DNA of 64,000 nt from Sideroxydans lithotrophicus (GTDB lineage: Bacteria; Pseudomonadota; Gammaproteobacteria; Burkholderiales; Gallionellaceae). The stretch lies in NCBI GenBank assembly GCA_020723185.1, contig DYJI01000006.1, forward strand, positions 163,082-227,081. The letters run 5' to 3'. Made by a program: the position numbers and the translations under genes. Positions within the stretch are counted from its first letter, which is position 1. The number at the start of each line of letters is the position of its first letter. This document shows positions 16,790 to 25,614 of the stretch, in pieces. A model generated the notes under the pieces. It was not told where the DNA came from. It ran no database searches and worked only from the letters and a program-made list of their open reading frames with translations.

Positions 16790-18031
16790 TTAATGTTCTG
16801 TACGATCCATGAATAGCGATTCTTCCCAGCATCGCTGCAGGTTCGCCCCGACCTTCTCCACCACGCCTTTGTCGAGCTTGCCGTTATCCGCCTCCAGCCT
16901 GAGTATCCCCAGTATCTGCTCGGGCGGCAGTGCCTCGCGATACGGTCTTCGTTGCGCCAGCGCCTGAAAGACATCGGCCACCGCCAATATCCTGGCCTCG
17001 ATCGAAATCTCGTGCTCTCCGGTCATATACGGGTAACCAGATCCGTCGACCCGTTCATGGTGCTGCGATGCCCAGGTCGCCACCTGCTCCATCCCCCTGA
17101 CATTCTTAAGGATGTCGTAGGTGTCGAAACTGTGCCGGTGCATGATGCAATGCTCGGTCTCACTCAAACTCCCAGGCTTTTCCAGCAACTCATCCGGAAC
17201 CCGCAGCTTGCCTATGTCATGCAGCAATCCGGCCAACTCCAGCAATTCGCAACTCTCCTCAGACAGTTCGAACTCATTTCCCAAATGTTGCGCAAGCCTG
17301 GCCACCCCTTCGGAATGTTCCTTGGTGAAACTACTCTTGGCATCAACCACATGGGAAAAGACCCCCACGACACTTTTCAATTCCTCGAACGAGACCGCCC
17401 TCTCTCCAGAATGCGAGAGCCAGGTCGCCAGATAGCCGTTCACATGCTCCCGCTCTAACCGGAACCAGAATGCATCCGACTTGGACACTTCCATGAAAGC
17501 ATCGACAAGACCGGGATAGAACCAGTCTCCCGCATAATTCCCGACCACGGCGCATATCCTCTCTTTGCCCAGCAAGATATCTCTCCCGTCGGTTATCTCC
17601 CTGAGCGTCTGCACATCGACCCGATCGACCAGATAGATACAATTGGCGATCAATTTGGTCGAATCAGCCAAATCCAGCCGTTCCAGCATCTCCCAGTGTG
17701 TGTGGTGATAAAGGATATTCGGCGCGAGGTGGACGAGCAGCGAACATCCCTGCAACAGATCATGACCAACGACGCAATGGTCCTTCTCCAGCTCCCATTC
17801 CAGCTCTGCCAGATGTTTGTGCACCTGTGTCTTCGACACCCCGATGTCATGGAGGATCGCACTCTGGAACAACTCGTCCAGCATGGCACCGTTCCAGCCC
17901 AGCTGTTTGCCGATCTCTGTCGCCATGTACGCCACCCGCTTGCCATGATGGATGTGGCTGACCCCCACCAGATCCAGCGCATTTGAGAGCGAATACACCA
18001 CTTCGTGCAGATTGACGTTATATGTGGCCAT
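16790..18031 (-). CDS. HD-GYP phosphodiesterase with a second N-terminal HD domain
   Basis: A 413-residue soluble protein with two HD-type halves. The N-terminal half (about 20-170) contains HIHHGKRVAYMA, AILHDIGVSKTQVHKH and YHHTHWEMLER, a recognisable HD fold without the GYP signature. The C-terminal half (about 215-405) is a full HD-GYP domain with [27 protein letters not shown] and EARILAVADVFQALAQRR. Only the second half is expected to cleave c-di-GMP; the first may be regulatory. Two starts are possible: ATG 18073 and ATG 18031 (after CGAGG). The latter is used. The region upstream holds a 12-bp inverted repeat and the HD-GYP palindrome. First gene of the HD-GYP, macro, LuxR, CBS-GGDEF operon. 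Confidence 0.9.
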   Translation of the reverse strand: MATYNVNLHEVVYSLSNALDLVGVSHIHHGKRVAYMATEIGKQLGWNGAMLDELFQSAILHDIGVSKTQVHKHLAELEWELEKDHCVVGHDLLQGCSLLVHLAPNILYHHTHWEMLERLDLADSTKLIANCIYLVDRVDVQTLREITDGRDILLGKERICAVVGNYAGDWFYPGLVDAFMEVSKSDAFWFRLEREHVNGYLATWLSHSGERAVSFEELKSVVGVFSHVVDAKSSFTKEHSEGVARLAQHLGNEFELSEESCELLELAGLLHDIGKLRVPDELLEKPGSLSETEHCIMHRHSFDTYDILKNVRGMEQVATWASQHHERVDGSGYPYMTGEHEISIEARILAVADVFQALAQRRPYREALPPEQILGILRLEADNGKLDKGVVEKVGANLQRCWEESLFMDRTEH

Positions 18032-18076
18032 GATCCTCGGGACGGTTACCAGTTCGAGGGTGATCACCCCCATCTG

Positions 18077-18133
18077 CCCCTGCTGGTGGGGGCATTTTCA
18101 ACCGTCGAATGCTATCTAAATCACCAGCAGGGG
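18077..18133. repeat. 12-bp inverted repeat upstream of the HD-GYP gene
   Basis: CCCCTGCTGGTG at 18077-18088 is exactly inverted as CACCAGCAGGGG at 18122-18133, with a 33-bp AT-richer loop. If the start at 18031 is right, the repeat lies in the leader or promoter. It could form an RNA stem or be paired operator half-sites. Confidence 0.6.
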
Positions 18134-18136
18134 GAT

Positions 18137-18155
18137 ATTGGCCTTTGGTCCAATA
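18137..18155. promoter_or_regulatory. 19-bp palindromic element, copy 2, upstream of the tandem HD-GYP gene
   Basis: ATTGGCCTTTGGTCCAATA, identical at 18 of 19 positions to the element at 12936-12954. Here the outer arms extend to TATTGG and CCAATA. It is about 105 bases upstream of the HD-GYP start at 18031 and next to the 12-bp inverted repeat. Confidence 0.55.
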
Positions 18156-18254
18156 CCAGCTGTGAATTGGGATTTTCTTGAAAGACCGAATAAGGATGAA
18201 GTTAGGGTAGCTGACAACCCGATAACGTCACCACGGGCAGACCGGGCAGATAAG

Positions 18255-19226
18255 TTAATACTTGCCGTACGCGCCCGCCACGACCCTGTCCCTGCCGCTG
18301 CGTTTGGCCTGATACAAGGCCGCATCCGCCGACTTCACCAATATTTCCAAAGAGACCTTATCGTCCGGTAGCACGGATACCACGCCACAACTGATAGATA
18401 CGAACTTGCTGCCGGTCGCGTAGTGCGGCACTTTGAGATCGGCCACCATCTGGCGCACCCTTTCGGCGATCCACATCGCGCCATCCTGATCCGTCTCGCC
18501 CAGCACCAGCGTGAACTCCTCGCCACCGAAACGGGCCGCCAGGTCGGTGCCACGCGGAGCGGCGCGCGCGATCCGGTCGGCCACTTTCTTCAGGCAGTCA
18601 TCACCCGTCTGATGGCCGTATTTATCGTTGAACAGCTTGAAGTAGTCGATATCCATCATCACCAGCGCCAGCGGCTTCTTCATGCGCAGACAGCGCCGCC
18701 ATTCGCGCTCCAGGAAGCTATCCAGCGAGCGCCGGTTGGCGATGCCGGTCAGCGCATCGGTGGTGGACAGCCGCAGCAGCTCGGCATTGGCACCATCAAG
18801 TTTCTGTGTGACATCGACCAGCTTGCGCTGCATGCCGACCAGCCGTTGCATGGCGCGCACCTTGGCATGGAATACCACTTCGCTGACCGGCTTGACCAGA
18901 TAGTCGTCGCCGCCGGCGGCGATACCGCGCGCAAGATCCTCGTCGGAACTCATCGCCGTCAGGAAGATGATGGCGGCCCACTCCTGCTCGCCTTCCAGCT
19001 TGCGTATCCGGCGCGCCACTTCGAAACCGTCGATGTCCGGCAGCTTGATATCGAGCAGCACCACATCGGGCTGTTCGCGTTCGTAGATCTCCAGCGCCTG
19101 CTCGCCGTTCTCGGCGATCAGCGGGTCGCTGACATGCATGGCCGCCAGGTAGTTCCTCAATACCTTGACCGTGACTTTGCTGTCTTCCACCACCAGTATC
19201 TTGAGTGCGTCCACGTTGCTATCCAT
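18255..19226 (-). CDS. PleD-like response regulator diguanylate cyclase (REC-GGDEF)
   Basis: A 323-residue protein. The receiver domain (about 8-125) has the phospho-acceptor Asp in VVLLDIKLPDIDGFEVARRI, the acidic pair in VVEDSKVT, Thr in FLTAMS and the conserved Lys in DDYLVKPVSE. A helical linker leads to a GGDEF domain (about 155-318) with active signature GGEEF and I-site RGTD. It should make c-di-GMP when phosphorylated by an unidentified kinase. It starts 6 bases after the GGDEF-EAL sensor gene at 19233 and is the last gene of the long minus-strand cluster. Confidence 0.95.
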   Translation of the reverse strand: MDSNVDALKILVVEDSKVTVKVLRNYLAAMHVSDPLIAENGEQALEIYEREQPDVVLLDIKLPDIDGFEVARRIRKLEGEQEWAAIIFLTAMSSDEDLARGIAAGGDDYLVKPVSEVVFHAKVRAMQRLVGMQRKLVDVTQKLDGANAELLRLSTTDALTGIANRRSLDSFLEREWRRCLRMKKPLALVMMDIDYFKLFNDKYGHQTGDDCLKKVADRIARAAPRGTDLAARFGGEEFTLVLGETDQDGAMWIAERVRQMVADLKVPHYATGSKFVSISCGVVSVLPDDKVSLEILVKSADAALYQAKRSGRDRVVAGAYGKY

Positions 19227-19232
19227 GTGCTG

Positions 19233-22200
19233 CTATTTCTGTGGCGATCCTAGTGAATTGGATCGATCCTGCTGCCACTGTTCCACCAGCTTCTCGAAGT
19301 CCGCCAACGGCAGTGGACGACCGAACAGATAGCCCTGGAACTTCGAGCAGCCGCGCTCGACCAGTGGCGATATCTGCGCGTGCTCCTCCACCCCTTCCGC
19401 GATGACACCGAAGCCGAAATTCCCGGCCATGCCGGCGATGGTCTGCACCATCATGGCGTCGCCGCTATCGGTGAGGATGTCGCGCACGAAGGACTGGTCG
19501 ATCTTGAGCAGGTCGATGGGCAGGCGCTTGATATATTGCAGCGAGGAATAGCCGGTGCCGAAATCGTCCATCGAGAAACGCACGCCGATCTCTTTCAGCG
19601 CCGCCATCTTGCGCGTCGCCTCTTCGATGTCTTCCAGCACCAGGTTCTCGGTCAGTTCCAGTTCCAGCCTGCGCGGATCGGCACCGCTATCGCGCAGGAT
19701 GTCTTTGACCTGGCGCACGAAATCCGGCTGATGGAACTGCACCGGGCTGATATTCACCGCCAGATGCATGCGCCCCAACTGCGGGTGCGTCTCCCATAGC
19801 TTGAGCTGGCGACAGGCGTTCTCCAGCACCCAGTGTCCGATGGGAAGGATCAATTTGGTCTGTTCGGCCATGGGGATGAACTGCGCCGGCGACACCATGC
19901 CCAGTTCCGCGCTGCGCCAGCGCAGCAGCACCTCCGCCCCGAGCAGCGTCCTCGATTCATCCGTCTGCACCTGGTAGTACATCTCCAGCTCTCCCTTGGA
20001 CAGTGCATCGCGCAACGCCCCTTCCAGCAGGGTGCGCGATTCCAGCACCGCCTGCATGGAAGCCTCGAAGAAGCTCACCTTGTTGCGCCCGCCTTCCTTG
20101 GACTGGTACATCGCCAGGTCGGCCTGTTTGAGCAATTCCTCGCTGCCGACGCCATCCCCCCGGAACAGAACGATACCGATGCTGGGCGAACTCTGGTGCA
20201 TCGTGCCGGACAAGTCATACGGCTGCGACAAGGCGACACGGATCTTCTCGGCGATACGCCCGGCCTGTGCGACGGCCTCGTCCTTGCGCACGTTCAAATC
20301 CTCCAGCAACACCACGAATTCGTCGCCGCCGAAGCGTGCGATGGTATCGGTGTCACGCACACAGGTCCGCAGCCGCCGGGCGACCTCCACCAGCATGCGG
20401 TCACCGTATTCATGGCCCTTGGTATCGTTCAATACCTTGAAGTGATCGAGGTCAATGAACATCAGCGCGCCGAAATGATCGCTGCGCGCGCTCTGTTTCA
20501 GCGCACGCAGCAGATGGTCCTGCAACAGGCGCCGGTTCGGCAGCGAGGTGAGCGGATCGTAGAACGCCAGGTTCCGGATCTCTTCCTCGGCTTTCTTGCG
20601 TTCGGTGATATCGACGAAAACCGCCACGAAGTGGGTCACCTCATCCATGTGCTTCACGGCGGTGATGGTCAGCCACTTGGGATAGATCTCGCCGCTCTTG
20701 CGCCGGTCCCATACCTCGCCGGACCAGCGCCCCTCGTTGAGGACGGCATCCCACATGTCCCGGTAGAACGCCCGATCGTGACGCCCCGAAGCGAGGATGC
20801 GCGGATTCTTGCCCAGCGCCTCTTCCTCCGAAAAACCGGTCGTCACTTCGAACGCATGGTTCACCTTGATGATGTTCGCGTCGCGGTCGGTCACGATGAT
20901 CGCTTCCTGCGTCTCGAACGCCACGGAAGCGATACGCCCCTGCTCGGCCAGCGTCTCGCGCTCGGTCACGTCCTGCACGGTACCAAGCGAGCGTAGCGGC
21001 TTACCGGTCTCGTCGAAGGTGGAGGAACAGCGCTCTTCCACCCATTTGATGCGCCCGTCCGGCATCTGCAGGCGATGGATGATGCGGTAAGGTTTCCTGT
21101 CCTGCAGCGATTCGGCATACGCCCGCTCCACCTTCTCGCGGTCATCCGGGTGGACCGCATTGAGGAAGGCCTCATACGACGCGCCGAAACGATCGCGGTC
21201 GATCTCGAAGATGCGGAATATCTGGTCGGACCATTTCAGTTTGTTGGCGACGAGGTCCAGCTCCCAGCTGCCGAAGTGGCCGACATCCTGCGCATCCTGC
21301 AGCAGCTTGCGTTCCCGCTCCAGCTCCGCGCGCGCGCGCACGCGGTCCTCGATGTCGCGCACGAAGACGAAGAAACGGTCCTCGCCCTTCCAGTAGGTGG
21401 CCGTGATCTCCACATCGAACGTGCTCCCGTCCTTGCGCCGGTGCCGCGTCTCGAAAACGTCCCAGCCGCGCTCGAGCACCTCCTTCAAATGCGCCGCGAC
21501 CGCCTCGGGGGTTTGCTCCATCGCTTCCAGCTGCGGTACGCACATATCCAGTAGTTCCTCGCGGCTGTAGCCGGACATGTTGCAATAGGATGCGTTCACA
21601 TCGAGCAGACATCCCCGCCTGTCCAGCATCCAGTAACCGTCGATGGTGGTGTCCAGCAGATGCTTGCGGCTGCTCTCCGCCTGCTCGCGCAAGCGGATGT
21701 TTTCCCCGATCTGCTCGGCCATGCTGTCGAAACGCCGGCCCAGTTCTGACAACTCATCCTCGCCGCGCAGGCTGGTACGCACCGAGAAGTCGCCATCCGC
21801 CAGCCGCGTAGCGGCATCGAGCAGCACGCGCACACGCTGGCTGACCAGCCGGTGCAGGATGTAGGCGACCAGCATGGACGCCAGCAACATGATGAAGCTG
21901 AACACCAGCGCCTGCTCCACCGCCTCCTGCCGCGCGGCCGACAATTGGCGGCTGATATCGGCCTCGACATACAACACCCCCATCTGCTTGTCCAACCCGC
22001 CCTGGCGATAGGAAACCACCAGCGGGAAGTAGCCCTGCAGCAGCGAGGGCTGTTGCGGATTGAACGCCAGCCGGCTGGCCGCCCCCTGTGCGACGGCATG
22101 AGCGACCCCCTCCTCGTACAGCGTATGGGCCGCGACCGGCTCGCCCTTCCAGCGGAAGCGGTTGGACAGGATCACCCGGTGCTGCGTGTCGGACAGCACC

Positions 22201-22448
22201 AAAGTGTTGATCCCCGGGCGCATGGCCATCAGCGACAGGCTGAGCATGGCTTCCGCCTCGTCGCCTTCGGTCAGGCGGTTGTAGAGGATGTTCTGCAGCT
22301 GCGCCATCTCCAGACCAATCTCGCGCTGCATGTGCTGCTCGATGCTGCTGCGGTTGTTGCGCCCCTGCTGCACGAACATCAGCAGCGCGCTGACGAGGGT
22401 CACACTCATCAGCACCAGCGGGATCAGGATGGAGAGTCTCTGCTTCAT
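19233..22448 (-). CDS. Membrane PAS-GGDEF-EAL cyclic-di-GMP sensor protein
   Basis: A 1071-residue inner-membrane protein. Order: TM1 (about 5-27), a periplasmic sensor of about 150 residues, TM2 (about 180-200), HAMP (about 200-255; LADGDFSVRTSLRGEDELSE), three PAS domains (about 260-640), GGDEF (about 645-805) and EAL (about 820-1060). GGDEF is canonical with I-site RDTD. The EAL motif reads EVL in GAEVLLRW, and other EAL residues are present (ELELTENLVLED, SMDDFGTGYSSL, AEGVE). It may therefore be bifunctional. The gene starts 4 bases after the orphan substrate-binding lipoprotein gene, which suggests that this protein supplies the periplasmic ligand signal. Confidence 0.95.
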   Translation of the reverse strand: MKQRLSILIPLVLMSVTLVSALLMFVQQGRNNRSSIEQHMQREIGLEMAQLQNILYNRLTEGDEAEAMLSLSLMAMRPGINTLVLSDTQHRVILSNRFRWKGEPVAAHTLYEEGVAHAVAQGAASRLAFNPQQPSLLQGYFPLVVSYRQGGLDKQMGVLYVEADISRQLSAARQEAVEQALVFSFIMLLASMLVAYILHRLVSQRVRVLLDAATRLADGDFSVRTSLRGEDELSELGRRFDSMAEQIGENIRLREQAESSRKHLLDTTIDGYWMLDRRGCLLDVNASYCNMSGYSREELLDMCVPQLEAMEQTPEAVAAHLKEVLERGWDVFETRHRRKDGSTFDVEITATYWKGEDRFFVFVRDIEDRVRARAELERERKLLQDAQDVGHFGSWELDLVANKLKWSDQIFRIFEIDRDRFGASYEAFLNAVHPDDREKVERAYAESLQDRKPYRIIHRLQMPDGRIKWVEERCSSTFDETGKPLRSLGTVQDVTERETLAEQGRIASVAFETQEAIIVTDRDANIIKVNHAFEVTTGFSEEEALGKNPRILASGRHDRAFYRDMWDAVLNEGRWSGEVWDRRKSGEIYPKWLTITAVKHMDEVTHFVAVFVDITERKKAEEEIRNLAFYDPLTSLPNRRLLQDHLLRALKQSARSDHFGALMFIDLDHFKVLNDTKGHEYGDRMLVEVARRLRTCVRDTDTIARFGGDEFVVLLEDLNVRKDEAVAQAGRIAEKIRVALSQPYDLSGTMHQSSPSIGIVLFRGDGVGSEELLKQADLAMYQSKEGGRNKVSFFEASMQAVLESRTLLEGALRDALSKGELEMYYQVQTDESRTLLGAEVLLRWRSAELGMVSPAQFIPMAEQTKLILPIGHWVLENACRQLKLWETHPQLGRMHLAVNISPVQFHQPDFVRQVKDILRDSGADPRRLELELTENLVLEDIEEATRKMAALKEIGVRFSMDDFGTGYSSLQYIKRLPIDLLKIDQSFVRDILTDSGDAMMVQTIAGMAGNFGFGVIAEGVEEHAQISPLVERGCSKFQGYLFGRPLPLADFEKLVEQWQQDRSNSLGSPQK

Positions 22449-22452
22449 GGGC

Positions 22453-23490
22453 TCAGTATCCGAGGCAAGCCTGCAGGTCGGGGATCAAGGCTGAGGCCGG
22501 ATCGACACTGTGCTTGAGCTGGCCTTCTTCCAGCATCACCGCCCCCAGACGTCGTGCCGGTTGCAGGATGCCCCGCCCGCTGCCGATCAGTTCCAGATTC
22601 TCCGCCCCCGATGGCGTCTTGATACCCTGCACCATGGTCCGATATTCCTGCGGCGTCACTCCCAGCCGCTTGGCGATCGAGGCCGCCGCCGGCTGCGGCG
22701 ACTGTTCCATGTAATCGAGCGTGCGCAGCCATTGCCGCGCCACATTGCAGACCCCGGCGCGGCGCGCGACGAAAACATCCTCATGCACCACCATCAGGTC
22801 GAACACTTCGTTGGGGATGTCACTGCTGTCGAACAACACCTGCGCGCCCTGCGCCGCGAGGCGTGTCTTGAACGGCTCGAAAGTGATGAAGGCATCGGCC
22901 CGCCCCTGGCGGTACATCTCCTCGTGTTTGCTCTCGGCACTGGGGATGACCTTCACATCCTTGCGCGTCAGCTTTGCAGCATCCAGCGTGCGGCTCAGCA
23001 TATACACGCCGAGCGGGATATTGAGGATGGCGATGCGCTTGCCCTTCAGTCCGGCCAGCGACTTCACGCCGGGCGAGGCCATCACCGCATCCGCGCCGTT
23101 CGACACATCCATCACCATCAGGATGCGCAAGCGCACCCCGCTGTGCAGCAGGTCCAGCGTCTCGTCCAGCGTCAGGGTGGCGATATCGGCAGAGTGGTTG
23201 CGGAAGGATTCCAGCGTGATGTCGGATGACGGCAGTTCGAACAGCTGTGCGTCCCGCTCGGTCAGATATCCGATCTCCTGTGCCAGATACAGCGGTTCGT
23301 AGCCCGGCCACGGGCTGCTGGCGACGCGCAGGGGCGGCTCATGCACGCGGTCGCATGCGGCCAGCAGCATGACCACTGCCAGCAACAGCCATGAGATCGG
23401 CGCACGTGTTGCAAATGACTTCAAGCTGGCTCCCCTCCTGAATATCCTGCCAAGACTCTTCGCGGTCTCGTGAAGCAGGGCCCGGTTCAT
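22453..23490 (-). CDS. Orphan ABC-type substrate-binding lipoprotein (SsuA/NMT1-like)
   Basis: A 345-residue exported lipoprotein. A long basic N-terminus and hydrophobic stretch end in the lipobox LLAAC (Cys about 45), predicting lipidation. The type II periplasmic-binding fold of the SsuA/NrtA/ThiY group follows: VASSPWPGYEPLYLAQEIGY, ADIATLTLDETLDLL, LKGKRIAILNIPLGVYML and the hinge KVIPSAESKHEEMYRQGRADA. The ligand is unknown (sulfonate, nitrate, taurine-like and pyrimidine relatives exist). No permease or ATPase gene is near. Instead it is packed between two membrane GGDEF-EAL genes (gaps 28 and 4 bases), so it most likely presents ligand to one of them. Confidence 0.9.
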   Translation of the reverse strand: MNRALLHETAKSLGRIFRRGASLKSFATRAPISWLLLAVVMLLAACDRVHEPPLRVASSPWPGYEPLYLAQEIGYLTERDAQLFELPSSDITLESFRNHSADIATLTLDETLDLLHSGVRLRILMVMDVSNGADAVMASPGVKSLAGLKGKRIAILNIPLGVYMLSRTLDAAKLTRKDVKVIPSAESKHEEMYRQGRADAFITFEPFKTRLAAQGAQVLFDSSDIPNEVFDLMVVHEDVFVARRAGVCNVARQWLRTLDYMEQSPQPAAASIAKRLGVTPQEYRTMVQGIKTPSGAENLELIGSGRGILQPARRLGAVMLEEGQLKHSVDPASALIPDLQACLGY

Positions 23491-25359
23491 CCGAGCCGGG
23501 ACGCACAGAATTATACGGTCAATCGTCCAGCTTCGACCCCCAATCGGCGATCAGGCGTTCCAGCTCCTCCAGCGGCAGCGGCTTGCTGAAGAAATACCCC
23601 TGATAGGCCAGGCAGGCATGGTGTTTGAGGAAGCTCAACTGGGCTTCCGTCTCCACCCCCTCGGCGATGACGTCGTGTTTGAAGTTCTTCGCCATGTCGA
23701 TGATGCTCTGCACCATGCCCGCATCGCTCTGGTCCACGGTGATGTCGCGCACGAAGCTCTTGTCGATCTTGAGCTGGTCCAGCGGCAGCTTCTTCAGATA
23801 GGAGAGCGAGGAATAGCCGGTACCGAAATCGTCCAGCGACAGCTGCACCCCGAGCGCCTTGAGCTTGCGCATCTTCTCCACCACATCACCGATGTCGTTC
23901 AGCACCACGCCTTCGGTCAGTTCCAGCTTCAAGCGCGCCGGCTGCACGCCGTGCCGCTGCAGGATGGCGGCCAGATGCTCCACGAAATCATGCATGGCGA
24001 ACTGGTGGGCGCTGACATTGACCGCCATCGTCAGCCCCGACCTGAGCGGATCGTCCGCCCACAGGACCAGCTGGGCGCAGGCATGGTGCAGCACCCAGTC
24101 GCCCAGCTCCACGATCAGCATGCTCTCCTCCGCCACCGGGATGAACTTCGCGGGCGGGATCATGCCGCGCACAGGATGTTGCCAGCGCAACAGCGCCTCG
24201 ACGCCCACCAGCTTGCGTTCGTTGTCCACCTGCACCTGGTAATGCAACTGCAGCTCTTCGTTCTCGATGGCGCGGCGCAGGTCGTTCTCCAGCATGGCGC
24301 GCGTATCCAGATCGTGCTGCAGGCCGGGATCGTAGAAACGCACCGTGTTGCGTCCCGCGTTCTTGGCCTGATACATGGCCACGTCCGCGTGCTTGATCAG
24401 GTCGTCCGTGTTCTCCTCGCCGTCGTGGAACAACTCCACGCCGATACTGGGCGAGCTGTAATGCTCGTGTTCCTTGAGTTGATACGGGTGTGCCAGCGAA
24501 TCGCGGATCTTCTCCGCCACCAATCCCGCCTTGTGCGACGCCTCTTCGCGATCGGCACCTATCCCCTCCAGCACCACCACGAACTCGTCGCCGCCCAGCC
24601 TCGCCACCGTGTCGATCTCGCGCACGCAGCCCTTGATGCGCTCCGCCACCTCCACCAGCAGCAGGTCGCCGTAATCGTGGCCCAGCGTATCGTTCAGCAC
24701 TTTGAAACGATCCAGGTCGATGAACAGCAAGGCACCGAAATCCCCGTTCCGCGCCGAGGCCGCCAGCGCATTCTGCAACCGGTCCAGGAACAGGCGGCGG
24801 TTAGGCAGCCGCGTCAGCGCATCGTAGAACGCCAGCCCGCGTATCTCTTCCTCGTTGCGCTTGCGTTCGGTGATGTCGCTGAAGATGGCCACATAGTTGA
24901 TCGTGCTGCCGGCTTCGTCCTTCACGGCGGTGATGGTCATCCATTTCGGATAGATCTCGCCGTTCTTGCGCCTGTCCCATATCTCGCCCGACCATGCGCC
25001 CTGCTCCAGCAACTGCCGCCACATCGCCTTGTAGAAATCCGCATCGTGACGACCCGAGCTCATGATGCGCGGATTCATCCCCGCCACCTCCCATGCGCGA
25101 TAACCGGTGATCTGGGTGAATGCATGGTTCACGCGCAGGATGTTGGACTGTGCGTCGGTGATCAGGATCGCATCGTGCGTCTCGAAGGCGGCCGCCGCCA
25201 CGCGCAACTGCTCCTCGTCGCGTTTGCGCGCGGTGATGTCCTGCACCATGCCCACCGAACGCAAAGGTCTACCGGTGTCATCGTAGGTGGTGCGGCAATG
25301 CTCGCGCACCCACTTGATACGCCCGTCCGCGAACAGCAGACGGTGTTCGATGTCGTAAG

Positions 25360-25366
25360 CCCCCCC
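25360..25366 (-). other. G7 homopolymer at the frameshift point
   Basis: Coding-strand GAGGGGGGGCTTACGAC: reading into CTT gives LTTSN and an early stop, whereas one more G gives EGGAYDIEHR, which matches the PAS consensus and the related sequence in the protein at 19233. This is the only break in an otherwise intact 5.1-kb gene. Confidence 0.85.
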
Positions 25367-25614
25367 TCGCGCAGGGAGCGTTGATAGGCGGCATCCACCG
25401 CGTCGCGGTCATCCGGATGGATGGCTTGCTGGAATCGCTCGTAATTGGGGACGACGCTATCGCGCTCCAGTTCCAGGATGCGGAAGGTCTCGTCGGACCA
25501 GATCAACTCGCCGGTATCCGGCACGAACTCCCAACTGCCTAGTTGCCCCAGACGCTGCGCCTCGTTGAGCAGGTCCTGCTGGTGCTGCAAACGGTCGGCA
25601 TCGCGCTTGCGGCG

